Positions 53,112-60,903 of a DNA stretch of 64,000 bases are shown in pieces. How positions within the stretch are numbered: position 1 is the stretch's first letter; each line of letters begins with the position of its first letter. Made by a program: the position numbers and the translations under genes. The notes below the pieces were generated by a model. The model was not told where the DNA came from. It was given only the letters and a program-made list of their open reading frames with translations, and searched no databases. The stretch is from DASVFB01 sp963815965. GTDB taxonomy: Bacteria; Actinomycetota; Thermoleophilia; Gaiellales; Gaiellaceae. The stretch is taken from contig CAWFIT010000004.1 of assembly GCA_963815965.1 (NCBI GenBank), positions 372,001-436,000 of the forward strand, read 5' to 3'.

Positions 53112-53876
53112 TCCTTGGTTCTTGGCGTGTTTCCGGGAGGGCGGCTATCGAAACACGTTTTGGCCAGCCGTGCTCGCGCTGCGGTCGTGGTCGGTATAGC
53201 AGGACGCGGCGGGTTCGCCGCGCTTGATCACTTCACGCTCGATAACGGTGGTTATGTCAACCTGAGACAGAACGAGTCGAGCGCCGGCCTCCCCAGCCCA
53301 ACGTGGACGCGTTTCCTGCCACTTTTCCCCAGCGTTCGGAGCGGCGTGGAGGCCTGTGAAGGACCGCTCGCGCCTGTGAGCGGGGACATTTCGGAGCTCA
53401 CGCTGGTAGCGCCGCCGGGCTTGTGGACAGAGGGGCAGGGGTTCTCCACAGGTTGCACGAATCGCTGTGGAAATGTTGATAAATGAAAAGTCCGCAAAAT
53501 GCGCGGTGTCCGTTCTGGACTTGCTTGCACTGCCCCCGGCGACCCCCTAGTGTGCCGCTTGCGTCGAGTACGGGACGTGACTAGATCGAAGCCTCGCCCG
53601 GAGGCCGTAGGCGGAAGCCGAAAGTCAGCGGGTGAGGTGGACGAAAGCGAGACCGGCTCGGCGAATGAAACGGCTCCCTTCGGGGGGCCGTTTCATTTCT
53701 CGGGCCAAAGTGCTGCGCACTTTGGCCCGGGTAGACCGCAGGCGCGCCTTCGGCGCGCGTGCCTTTGGGTGCGTTTGAGGGGTGGGTGGCTTCGCCGAAT
53801 GGGTTGCGTGCAGTGCGGCTAAGCCGCACTGCCGGCGGGGCCGGGTTTGTAGAGTGGGCTCGCCGTGCACTTGCGT
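53112..53876. repeat. 765-base gene-poor region with an array of hairpins
   Basis: No convincing protein. Four perfect or nearly perfect hairpins follow each other: 53664-53697 (AATGAAACGGC / GCCGTTTCATT, loop TTCG), 53701-53729 (CGGGCCAAAGTGC / GCACTTTGGCCCG), 53742-53758 (GCGCGCC TTC GGCGCGC) and 53810-53832 (GCAGTGCGGC TAA GCCGCACTGC). A smaller one lies at 53591-53604. The region also contains the rpoD promoter side (53112-53300). It may be a structured RNA or a stack of terminators; a 107-codon ORF at 53499-53822 runs through the hairpins and is not believable. Confidence 0.5.
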
Positions 53877-54077
53877 ATGCCTGCCATCGACAAGGGCGTT
53901 CAGGCGTTTCTTTGGGCGCTCGTGTTCTTCCTCTACCTCTGGTTCGGGATGCTCGCCGTGGGCGTCTCGGGCCCCACGGCGTTCGTTCTCGCGCTCGTGG
54001 TCAGCGCGCTGATCTTTCTCTTCGTCAGGATCCTCGGCGACGACGGCCCCGCTCGACCGCGTCGCTGGCTTCCCTGA
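53877..54077 (+). CDS. Small membrane protein
   Basis: 66 residues (70 from GTG 53865) with two membrane helices (FLWALVFFLYLWFGMLAVGV and AFVLALVVSALIFLFVRIL) joined by GPT, and a basic C-terminus. A TAGAGT box lies at 53850-53855. No family recognised; the hydrophobic pattern and codon use support a real gene. Confidence 0.65.
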   Translation: MPAIDKGVQAFLWALVFFLYLWFGMLAVGVSGPTAFVLALVVSALIFLFVRILGDDGPARPRRWLP

Positions 54078-54086
54078 GCGGCCGGA

Positions 54087-54293
54087 TCAGACCCGGAGCG
54101 TGCTGCGCGACGCCTCGTGCTCGCGGCTGAGCGCGCGCACGAGCAAACCTGCCAGGACTTCTCCGACGCTGTCGTCCAGGCGTTGCTGCGCCGATTCGAC
54201 GGGCCCGTCGCACGTGAGGGCCCGGACGTGTGCGAGAAGGAGGCTCTCGCCTCTGGCCGCCGATGTGTCGAGTTCCGGTCTCACGTCGCACAC
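54087..54293 (-). CDS. Possible small helical protein
   Basis: 68 codons on the minus strand, helical and of balanced composition (SLLLAHVRALTCDGP, then VGEVLAGLLVRALSREHEAS). A plus-strand ORF (54117-54338) covers the same place and cannot be excluded. Weak support; no family seen. The rest of 54078-54384 holds only the hairpin at 54340-54378. Confidence 0.35.
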   Translation of the reverse strand: MCDVRPELDTSAARGESLLLAHVRALTCDGPVESAQQRLDDSVGEVLAGLLVRALSREHEASRSTLRV

Positions 54294-54339
54294 TGGTCAT
54301 CGGCCCGCCCGACGGACGCGCCGATCCCTCGAACGTAGG

Positions 54340-54378
54340 GACGCGAGCCGCCTCCGTGAATCGAAGGCGGCTCGCGTC
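54340..54378 (-). terminator. 14-bp hairpin after the 54385 gene
   Basis: GACGCGAGCCGCCT (54340-54353) pairs perfectly with AGGCGGCTCGCGTC (54365-54378), 6 bases beyond the stop of the minus-strand membrane-protein gene. No T-tract. Confidence 0.65.
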
Positions 54379-54384
54379 GGATTC

Positions 54385-54987
54385 CTAGGACCGAACGACG
54401 GTCTCCTCTTCGCGCTCGCGCGCGATCGGCCGGTCGGCGTCGCTCTCGACGGTCCGCTCGGCCGGCGGCTCGATCGGCTCCGGGGCCGGGCGTCGTGCCG
54501 GCACCGTGTCGAAGCAGACACCGAAGACGAGCCCGAGGCCGAACGCGAGCAACGTCAGCAGCGGCCCGCCCATGTCGTTCACGAAGCCGTCGATGCCGAG
54601 GTCGGTCGACCAGTTCGTCACGTGCCCACGGAACAGCGTCGAATGCGGCTGATGGAAGATGAGGATCCACCCCACCGCGACGAGCGTCGGCAGAAAGGCC
54701 AGCAGGAATACGCTCGCCGAGAAGGTCGGCCTCCCCCACTTCGTCCAGCCGCCCAGCAGCTGCGAGAGCGCCATCACGAGCCCTGCTCCGGCAAGGATCC
54801 CGTAGACGGCCCAGTAGCCGTGCGTCGATGTGTGGCCGATGGTCGTTGTAAGCCACGCGAGTAGCCCGGCAACGCCCACTCCGAGCAAGGTGATCAGGGC
54901 CCGCGCGGGGCCGCGGTGCCACGTCCGCTCGCGCGGCGGCACAGATGCTTCACCTGCTTCCGGCGTGCGTGGTCTCCAGATGCGCAT
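54385..54987 (-). CDS. Hypothetical membrane protein
   Basis: 200 residues with four hydrophobic helices (ALITLLGVGVAGLLAWLTT, YGILAGAGLVMALSQLL, FLLAFLPTLVAVGWILIF, LLTLLAFGLGLVFGVCF) and a charged C-terminal tail of about 40 residues rich in Arg/Glu/Pro. ATG 54987 has GGAGG upstream; a GTG 54996 overlaps that site. No family recognised. Confidence 0.7.
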   Translation of the reverse strand: MRIWRPRTPEAGEASVPPRERTWHRGPARALITLLGVGVAGLLAWLTTTIGHTSTHGYWAVYGILAGAGLVMALSQLLGGWTKWGRPTFSASVFLLAFLPTLVAVGWILIFHQPHSTLFRGHVTNWSTDLGIDGFVNDMGGPLLTLLAFGLGLVFGVCFDTVPARRPAPEPIEPPAERTVESDADRPIAREREEETVVRS

Positions 54988-55044
54988 GCGCTTCACCTCC
55001 GGTTTGGTTCCGGTAATGGAAGAACGTTTCCGCGGCGGCGGCGG

Positions 55045-55644
55045 TTACGCGAGCTCGAGCCGACGGTAGTCGAACGCCGAGGAGTAGAGCTCGGCGCGGA
55101 ACTCCTCGAGCGTCGGCGCCACGTCGGCGTGAAAGACGTGCTCGACGACACCGACGTGCGCGTCGTTGTGGAACGGCAGGTCGATGTGCTCGGGCGAGAC
55201 GAGGTTGACCGAGACCCGCGAACAGACGGGGCAGCGCACAGCGACGCCGAACGCGCGCTCGCCGGGGGCAAGCAGCGAAAAAGAGGACGGGAAGACGGGC
55301 CGAGGGCGCTCCTCCGGGTAACAGAAGAAGGTCCACGGCCATTCGCCCGCCTTGATGCGCTGCGCGGACGCGTCCGCGAGCTCGTCGGCGATCGAGTCGT
55401 ACGTCGAGGTCATGAGGTTGAGAAAGGTGCCTGCGGTCAGGCCAAGTGGCGCCCAGTCGAGGTCGTCGTCGGCGAGAAGGCCGACGTGGTCGTCGCCACA
55501 GCCGCACGTGAACTGGATCTCGTACACCGCCGGATGGGCTGCGCCGGGCAGCCGCACGAGTCGCCGGAACGCGGAGAGCGTGACGTGCGTCTCACCGCGC
55601 GCGGGGCAGGCAAACGTGTATCGGCTCCTCAGGACGTCGTACAT
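55045..55644 (-). CDS. Conserved hypothetical protein with cysteine pairs
   Basis: 199 residues without signal or membrane segments. Cysteine pairs FTCGCGDDH (about residue 47) and VRCPVCSRV (about 138) suggest a zinc-stabilised fold, like CpXC-type domains. It lies 42 bases downstream of apt on the same strand, possibly in its operon. Function unknown. Confidence 0.72.
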   Translation of the reverse strand: MYDVLRSRYTFACPARGETHVTLSAFRRLVRLPGAAHPAVYEIQFTCGCGDDHVGLLADDDLDWAPLGLTAGTFLNLMTSTYDSIADELADASAQRIKAGEWPWTFFCYPEERPRPVFPSSFSLLAPGERAFGVAVRCPVCSRVSVNLVSPEHIDLPFHNDAHVGVVEHVFHADVAPTLEEFRAELYSSAFDYRRLELA

Positions 55645-55686
55645 GCCAACGTTCTAATCGGCAGGTCGGACGCTCTCCGCAAGGCG

Positions 55687-56199
55687 TCAGTACGTGATTA
55701 AGGCGTGTAAGTCATATTGCGAGAGCCGCTCACGGCCGCCGAGGAACGTGAGCTCGATGATGAAGCAGACGCCACACACAATGCCTCCGAGCTGCTCGAC
55801 CAGGCCGCCGATCGCCTCTACCGTCCCCCCGGTCGCGAGCACGTCGTCGTGGATCAAGACGCGTGACCCCTTCGGGATCAGGTCGGGATGCAGCTCGAGC
55901 GCGTTCGTGCCGTACTCGAGCTGATACGTCGCGCTCACGGTCTCGGGCGGCAGCTTGCCGGGCCTCCTCGCGGGCACAAACCCACAGCCCACGTCGCGGG
56001 CGATTGCGGCGCCGAGGATGAAGCCGCGCGCTTCAGCGCCGAGGACCAGATCAGGCGTCTGTCCGCCGGCCCAGCTCGACAGCTCGGCGATCGTCTGGTC
56101 GAGCGCCTGCGGGTCTGCGAGCAGCGGCGTGACGTCCTTGAAGCCAACGCCGGGCTGGGGCCAGTCCGGGACCTCCCGGATCTTCGCCTTCAAGTCCAC
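55687..56199 (-). CDS. apt: Adenine phosphoribosyltransferase
   Basis: 170 residues, the usual length. N-terminal IREVPDWPQPGVGFKDVTPLL, middle VLGAEARGFILGAAIA, and the PRPP-binding motif VLIHDDVLATGGT (about residues 114-126). It makes AMP from adenine and PRPP. GTG 56199 stands 7 bases after AAGGGG, which belongs to the structured RNA upstream (56204-56366). It is therefore the second gene carrying this leader. Confidence 0.95.
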   Translation of the reverse strand: MDLKAKIREVPDWPQPGVGFKDVTPLLADPQALDQTIAELSSWAGGQTPDLVLGAEARGFILGAAIARDVGCGFVPARRPGKLPPETVSATYQLEYGTNALELHPDLIPKGSRVLIHDDVLATGGTVEAIGGLVEQLGGIVCGVCFIIELTFLGGRERLSQYDLHALITY

Positions 56200-56203
56200 G
56201 GCA

Positions 56204-56366
56204 GTGCCCCTTCAGCGAATGTTGCCGCGTTTCTCGGTCGCGAGCACCAAGCGATACAAGGACGCAGGGAGCGCCGATAGCTGTAGCTATCGGCGCGACT
56301 GAGGACGCGGGAGTGCGCAGCGTGATCGCGGACGAGAAGCGTGGAGGACATTCGCTGGAGGGGTAC
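56204..56366 (-). promoter_or_regulatory. Structured leader RNA (copy B) before apt, riboswitch-like
   Basis: Read on the minus strand, this 163-base element matches copy A (37479-37640) along its length. P1 joins 56366-56349 with 56221-56204: an 18-bp helix with two mismatches that contains the AAGGGG site (56207-56212). The same TC/AA mismatch stands at the same place in copy A. P2 has TTCTCG/CGAGAA and GCGATCAC/GTGCTCGC. P3 is GCGCCGATAGC, TACA loop, GCTATCGGCGC. Between copies the P1 upper part (CCAGCGAATG/CATTCGCTG versus CCAGCCAC/GTGACTGG) and P3 have changed on both sides while pairing is kept; joining strands GCGTCCTCAGTCGC and GCTCCCTGCGTCCTT are the same. Confidence 0.72.
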
Positions 56367-57052
56367 TAGCTTACGAGGTTGCGGAGGCCGCGCCAGAAGA
56401 GGCGTTGCGACAGGTCCTGCGCGAGCTCGCCGAGGGCCTGGAGGTCACGCGTGCCTTCCTGGCGGCGCTCCGGGTTGCGCGAGCGCAGCGCCGGCGCGAT
56501 CGCGGACTCGAGCAGGCCTGTCTCGCGATCGGTGGACGTGCGGAACGTTCGGAGATGGCGTGGCGCGATCCCGAACCCGGCCAGCCGCCCGCAGATCGCA
56601 GCGATCTCGGCATCGGTCTCGCTGTAAAAGCGCTCGCCGCCGGCGACGCGCGGAGCCAGCAGCCCGTACTCCTCGAGCTCGCGGGCGAGACGCCGGTCGA
56701 TGTCGGCGCGCTCGCAGAGCGACGCCTGGTCGAGCTCCTCGTCGGTGTCGCGGAGCCCGTGCGCCCGGCGGCGCCTGCGCTCCGGTGACGTCGGCTTCTC
56801 GAGCTCCTCCCTGATCACCTTGAGCGGCAGGAACTCGTCACGCTGCAGCCGCAGGATCGTCTCGAGGCGCTCGAGCTCGTCCTCACCGAACAGCCGGTAA
56901 CCGCCGCGCGTGCGCTGCGGGGTGACGAGCCCCTCCCCCTCGAGATAGCGGATCTTGGAGATCGAGATGTCCGGAAACTCGCTCTTCAGCCGCTCGCAGA
57001 CCGCGCCGATGGTCAGCAGCCGCTCGCGCTGGGGTGTCTGCGTCGCCGTCAT
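56366..57052 (-). CDS. MerR-family regulator (FtsR-like)
   Basis: 228 residues. N-terminal winged helix (LLTIGAVCERLKSEFPDISISKIRYLEGEGLVTPQRTRGGYRLF) and a coiled region; the C-terminal part lacks metal-binding Cys. It matches the MerR-like proteins encoded next to GarA in mycobacteria and corynebacteria (FtsR, Rv1828 type), which bind a promoter linked to division. ATG 57052 overlaps the FHA stop as ATGA; the frame is open upstream but that is a shadow of the FHA gene. Confidence 0.85.
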   Translation of the reverse strand: MTATQTPQRERLLTIGAVCERLKSEFPDISISKIRYLEGEGLVTPQRTRGGYRLFGEDELERLETILRLQRDEFLPLKVIREELEKPTSPERRRRRAHGLRDTDEELDQASLCERADIDRRLARELEEYGLLAPRVAGGERFYSETDAEIAAICGRLAGFGIAPRHLRTFRTSTDRETGLLESAIAPALRSRNPERRQEGTRDLQALGELAQDLSQRLFWRGLRNLVS

Positions 57053-57513
57053 TGGAGGAAGGTGAGGCGGTATTTGCCGATCTGGAGCTCGTCGCCGTCC
57101 GCCAGTGGGGCCGAGGACTCGATTCGCTTCCGGTTCAGGAAGGTGCCGTTGAGGCTGCCGAGGTCCTCGATCTCGAGGTGGTCGCCCTTCCGCGAGGCGA
57201 CGGCGTGCCGGCGCGAGACCGTGACGTCGTCGAGGAAGATGTCGCACTCCGGGGAGCGGCCGACCGTCGTCCGCTCCTGGTCGAGCACGAAGGTCTCCCC
57301 CGCCCTGCCGCCGCCCGAGCGCACGACGAGCGCCGGCCCCTTGATCCCGAAGTCCTCCAAATCGGCCTGCCCTTCTTCCTCGGCATGTTCAGGTGTGAAC
57401 GCCATGGTCGCCTCATCGGCCTCCTCCCGAACGAGGAGCGAGCCGCAGTTCGAGCAATAGTTGGCGGCCTCAGGGTTCTGGAACCCGCACTCGGGGCAGG
57501 AGCGATATGCCAT
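57049..57513 (-). CDS. GarA-like FHA protein with an N-terminal zinc ribbon
   Basis: 154 residues. Zinc ribbon at about 5-24 (SCPECGFQN, YCSNCGSLL), then an FHA domain at about 60-150 (RTTVGRSPECDIFLDDVTVSRRHA, GSLNGTFLNRK, DGDELQIGKYRLTFL) that is close to GarA. GarA inhibits 2-oxoglutarate dehydrogenase and related enzymes and is regulated by phosphorylation of an N-terminal Thr; here DEATMAF offers a candidate Thr but the ETTS motif is absent. Order FHA-MerR supports the assignment. ATG 57513 follows the previous stop directly. Confidence 0.85.
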   Translation of the reverse strand: MAYRSCPECGFQNPEAANYCSNCGSLLVREEADEATMAFTPEHAEEEGQADLEDFGIKGPALVVRSGGGRAGETFVLDQERTTVGRSPECDIFLDDVTVSRRHAVASRKGDHLEIEDLGSLNGTFLNRKRIESSAPLADGDELQIGKYRLTFLQ

Positions 57514-57759
57514 CTAGGCAGGCGGCGTGGCCTTGCCCGTGAGAATGTCCGTGAGCGCATCGATGTCGACGTGCTCGAGCACGCTCTTCCCTTCCGACTT
57601 CTGGAGCCGTACGACGAGTTCCGCGCGGAGGATGTCGATCTTGCCGTGGAGGATCCGCCGGCGATACGAGACCTCCTGCTCCTCGCGCGTCAGCGAGTCG
57701 ATCAGATCCTTCAGCGCGGCGTCGGAGAGGCTGGCGAGATCTGGAAGCGGCTCCACCAC
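57514..57759 (-). CDS. RsiG-like single-motif coiled-coil protein (candidate c-di-GMP-binding anti-sigma factor)
   Basis: 81 residues, helix-turn-helix hairpin-free, with a long amphipathic helix. Residues E27-x3-S31-x2-R34-x3-H38-x3-D42 fit the RsiG c-di-GMP motif E(X)3S(X)2R(X)3Q(X)3D, with His in place of Gln. Streptomyces RsiG has two copies in one chain; Rubrobacter RsiG is reported to have one copy and to dimerise, as this short protein could. RsiG holds the sigma factor WhiG when c-di-GMP is bound. No WhiG gene is in this window. GTG 57759 (or GTG 57756) start, TAG followed at once by the FHA ATG. Confidence 0.72.
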   Translation of the reverse strand: MVEPLPDLASLSDAALKDLIDSLTREEQEVSYRRRILHGKIDILRAELVVRLQKSEGKSVLEHVDIDALTDILTGKATPPA

Positions 57760-57803
57760 TGTCCTTTCGGTCGAAAACCGGGCCTAAAGCTCAGGTTGAG
57801 ATT

Positions 57804-60317
57804 CTAGCTTACGGGGGCGCTTTCCTCCGTTTGCATGATTTCCTCGACCAGCCCCCTGAACTCGGCCTCGAGCTCCTCGGACTCCGCGTCCGTGCGTCCC
57901 TCTGCGTAGATGTGGACGAGCGGCTCGTCCGGATCGGGCAGCACCTGCGCCCACCCACGCTCGTCGAAGACCTTGATCCCGTCGAGCAGGTCGACCTCGC
58001 GATCGCGGAACCGCTCGGTGAGTAGGCGCATGACGGTGCCCTTGAGCGCCCACGGGCAGTGGATCTGGCGGTGGACGAGCGTCGAGGTCGGCAGGTCGGC
58101 CACGAGCGTCGACAGGGGCCGGTTGACGGGCGCGAGGAGCTCCAGGAGCTTGCACAGGCTCGCGACGGCGTCGTAGGCGGGCAGGAACTCGGGGAAGACG
58201 TAGCCGCCGCCGAGCGCGCCCGCGAAGACGACGTCGTCCCCCGCTGCCGCCTTCGTCAGGTCGGCGAGGGTCGCCGGTGTGCGGATCACCTCCAGGTCGC
58301 TGCCCTCGACGAGCTGGTCGACGAGGCTCGTGACCGTGATCGGGAACGCGAGCCGCCCGCGCCGGCCGTCCGAGCTGATCAGCCGCAGGTAGAGCAACAG
58401 TGCCTTGTCGACGGGAACCTCCTTGGCCTGCTCGTCGACGAGGTAGACGCGCTCGGCGGCCCGGTCGAAGACGACGCCCATCTCCGCGCCGACGGCGCGC
58501 ACGAGGTTCTTCGTCTGGCCGATCGCCTCGTGCAGCGGCGGCACCGTCGGTGTGTGCCGCCCCGTCGTGAAGGTGTGCGCCGCGACGACCTCGACGCCGA
58601 GCGGCTCCAGCACGAGCGGGAGCACGAGCGATGCAGCGGAGTAGCCGTAGTCGACCACGATCCTGAACGCGCGCGAGCGGATCAGCTCGATGTCGAGCCC
58701 GGACAGGAGATCCGCCGCGTAGCCGTCGGCCGCGCGCGCCGGATACGAGATCGTGCCGACGTCGGCGGCACCGACGCGTCTTGCTTCGTGGCGCGTGAAG
58801 TGCTTCTCGATCTCCTTCTGGAGGGCCGCCGTCAGCTGGATGCCCGGGCGCTCGTAGAACTGGATCGCTACGACCTCCGGATCGGTCGCGTTGACGCCGA
58901 TGTGCACGCCTGCGTCGAAGTTCTCCGACTTGAGCAGGTGCCGGTTGACCGCCGACGGAAGCACGCGGAGATCGGCGACGTCGACACCGGTCGAGAGCAC
59001 GCCGGTGATCAGCGCACGCTTCAGCATCCGGCAGGCGGCGGGTGCCTCGCGACTCGCGGAGATTCTCGCGCCACGCTTCAGCGACGTCCCGAGCGCGATG
59101 CCGAGGCGCAACGCCATTTCGGGCGTCAGGTCGACGTTGATCAGCCCCTGGACTCCGTCGCGGCCGAACACGCGCGAGCCGGCGCGGGACTCCCAGATCA
59201 GGCTCGAGTGGATCTGCGCGCCCGACTCGACCTCCTTGTAGGGGTAGATGCGAACGCCCGGGAAGATGACGCTCTCGGCGCCGATCGACACCTCGTCGCC
59301 GATCGCCACGCCTTCGTGGAGTCGCGCATGTGTGCGCAGGTCGCAGGAGCGTCCGACGATCGCGCCCTCCACGATCGCGCTGCGTCCAATATGCGTGCCT
59401 GCGTCGATGATGGACCGCTCGATCCGTGCGCGTTCGCGAAGCGTCGAGTTCGCTCCGAGCACCGAGTTCGGCCCGACGCTCGCCTCGCGCGCGAGCCTGC
59501 AGTTGTTGCCGATGAACGCAGGCCCCTCGACCTGGTCGAGGTCGTCGAGGTCCACCCCGTCGCCGATCCAGATGTTGCCGCGCAACTGGATTCCGGGGAT
59601 GTTGAGCGCGACCTTTCCCTCGAGGGCGTCGTAGTTCGCCTGGCGGTACTGGTCGAGGTTCCCGATGTCCTGCCAGTAGCCCTCGAGCACGCACCCGTAC
59701 AGCGGGCGCCCCATCTCGAGCAGGAGCGGGAAGAGCTCCTTGGCGAAGTCGTACGGTCGGTCGGTGGGCACGTGACGCATGACTTCCGGGTTGAGCACGT
59801 AGATGCCCGTGTTGATCGTGTCGGAGAAGACCTGGCCCCACGAAGGCTTCTCCAGGAATCGTTCGATGCGACCGTCCTCGTCGGTGACCACGATGCCGAA
59901 CTCGAGCGGGTTGTCGACCGACTTGAGGCCGATCGTCACGGCGGCGCTCTTCTCCAGGTGGCATTGAACGAGCTTCTGGAGATCGACGTCGCAGAGAGCG
60001 TCTCCCGAGATGACAAGGAAGGCCTCGTCGAGCTGGTCGGCGGCGAGGCGAACCGACCCCGCCGTGCCCAGCGGCGACTCCTCGACGGAGTAGGAGACGT
60101 CGATGCCAAGTGCGTCGCCGTTGCCGAAGTAGCCGCGAATCGCCTGCGGCAGGAACGCGACCGTGACGATCACGTCCTCGAAGCCGTGCGCACGCAGGAG
60201 CTCGAGGATGTGCTCCATGCACGGCTTGCCGACGATCGGCACCATCGGCTTCGCCTGGTTCGACGTGAGCGGCCGGAGTCTCGTCCCTTCGCCGCCGGCC
60301 ATGACGACCGCCTTCAT
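57804..60317 (-). CDS. Mannose-1-phosphate guanylyltransferase/phosphomannomutase-like fusion
   Basis: 837 residues in three parts: nucleotidyltransferase (KAVVMAGGEGTRLRPLTSNQAKPMVPI, 1-240), left-handed beta-helix of hexapeptides (about 245-370), and an alpha-phosphohexomutase-like part (about 380-820). It would supply GDP-mannose for glycans or mannolipids. In the mutase part the usual phosphoserine loop (TASHNP) is replaced by VHIGVNATDPEV, so mutase activity is doubtful; similar fusions in other bacteria also lack it. ATG 60317 overlaps the pgsA-like stop as ATGA; the frame is open upstream to 61025 as shadow. Confidence 0.9.
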   Translation of the reverse strand: MKAVVMAGGEGTRLRPLTSNQAKPMVPIVGKPCMEHILELLRAHGFEDVIVTVAFLPQAIRGYFGNGDALGIDVSYSVEESPLGTAGSVRLAADQLDEAFLVISGDALCDVDLQKLVQCHLEKSAAVTIGLKSVDNPLEFGIVVTDEDGRIERFLEKPSWGQVFSDTINTGIYVLNPEVMRHVPTDRPYDFAKELFPLLLEMGRPLYGCVLEGYWQDIGNLDQYRQANYDALEGKVALNIPGIQLRGNIWIGDGVDLDDLDQVEGPAFIGNNCRLAREASVGPNSVLGANSTLRERARIERSIIDAGTHIGRSAIVEGAIVGRSCDLRTHARLHEGVAIGDEVSIGAESVIFPGVRIYPYKEVESGAQIHSSLIWESRAGSRVFGRDGVQGLINVDLTPEMALRLGIALGTSLKRGARISASREAPAACRMLKRALITGVLSTGVDVADLRVLPSAVNRHLLKSENFDAGVHIGVNATDPEVVAIQFYERPGIQLTAALQKEIEKHFTRHEARRVGAADVGTISYPARAADGYAADLLSGLDIELIRSRAFRIVVDYGYSAASLVLPLVLEPLGVEVVAAHTFTTGRHTPTVPPLHEAIGQTKNLVRAVGAEMGVVFDRAAERVYLVDEQAKEVPVDKALLLYLRLISSDGRRGRLAFPITVTSLVDQLVEGSDLEVIRTPATLADLTKAAAGDDVVFAGALGGGYVFPEFLPAYDAVASLCKLLELLAPVNRPLSTLVADLPTSTLVHRQIHCPWALKGTVMRLLTERFRDREVDLLDGIKVFDERGWAQVLPDPDEPLVHIYAEGRTDAESEELEAEFRGLVEEIMQTEESAPVS

Positions 60318-60868
60318 CCCGTCGTCACCTCCCGGCGCGCCTTCCACGCGTAGCCGACGAGCGCCGCAATCGCGAGCGCGAAGCCGATCCAGAACAGGAC
60401 GCGCGGCCAGACCGTGCCCTTGTCCGTCACCATCGTGAACGCGAGGGACGCATAGAGCAGCCAGGTCGCCGCCTTGCCGAGCAGGTTCACCTCGAACGTG
60501 TAGCCTCGCTCCACGGCGGGCTTGTATCCGATCAGGAGCAGCAAGTCGCGCAGCGGAATCAGCAGCGCGACCCACGGCAGGCGGCCCGCGTTCCAGAGCA
60601 GGACGACGGCCGTGTCGATCAGAAGCCGGTCCGCGAGCGGGTCGGCGATCTTCCCGAACGACGACTCGACCCGCCAGCGGCGTGCGAGATAGCCGTCGAT
60701 CTGGTCGGTGACGGCCGCGGCGCCGAAGAGGATAGCCGCCGCCCAGCTCCGGCCGCCGTCGCTCGACAGGACGAGCGCGGCGAAGATCGGGATGACCAGC
60801 AAGCGCGCAACGGTGAGCGCGTTCGGCAGCTGTTGCTGGAGCCGAGCGGTCGCGGCAGGCGCTGACAC
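60314..60868 (-). CDS. CDP-alcohol phosphatidyltransferase (PgsA type)
   Basis: 184 residues, about six membrane helices. The family motif D-x2-DG-x2-AR-x8-G-x3-D-x3-D is complete in TDQIDGYLARRW...GKIADPLAD near residue 55-80. It makes a phosphatidyl-alcohol lipid, most likely phosphatidylglycerol phosphate, phosphatidylinositol phosphate or cardiolipin. GTG 60868 starts just before NALTVARLLVIPIFA. Confidence 0.88.
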   Translation of the reverse strand: MSAPAATARLQQQLPNALTVARLLVIPIFAALVLSSDGGRSWAAAILFGAAAVTDQIDGYLARRWRVESSFGKIADPLADRLLIDTAVVLLWNAGRLPWVALLIPLRDLLLLIGYKPAVERGYTFEVNLLGKAATWLLYASLAFTMVTDKGTVWPRVLFWIGFALAIAALVGYAWKARREVTTG

Positions 60869-60903
60869 GCTGAAAGAATATGCCCCGCCCTGAGCCGGCT
60901 CCC

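Noticed and set aside
53499..53822. 107-codon plus-strand ORF between rpoD and the small membrane protein
   Set aside because: It runs through four perfect hairpins and has no protein-like pattern.
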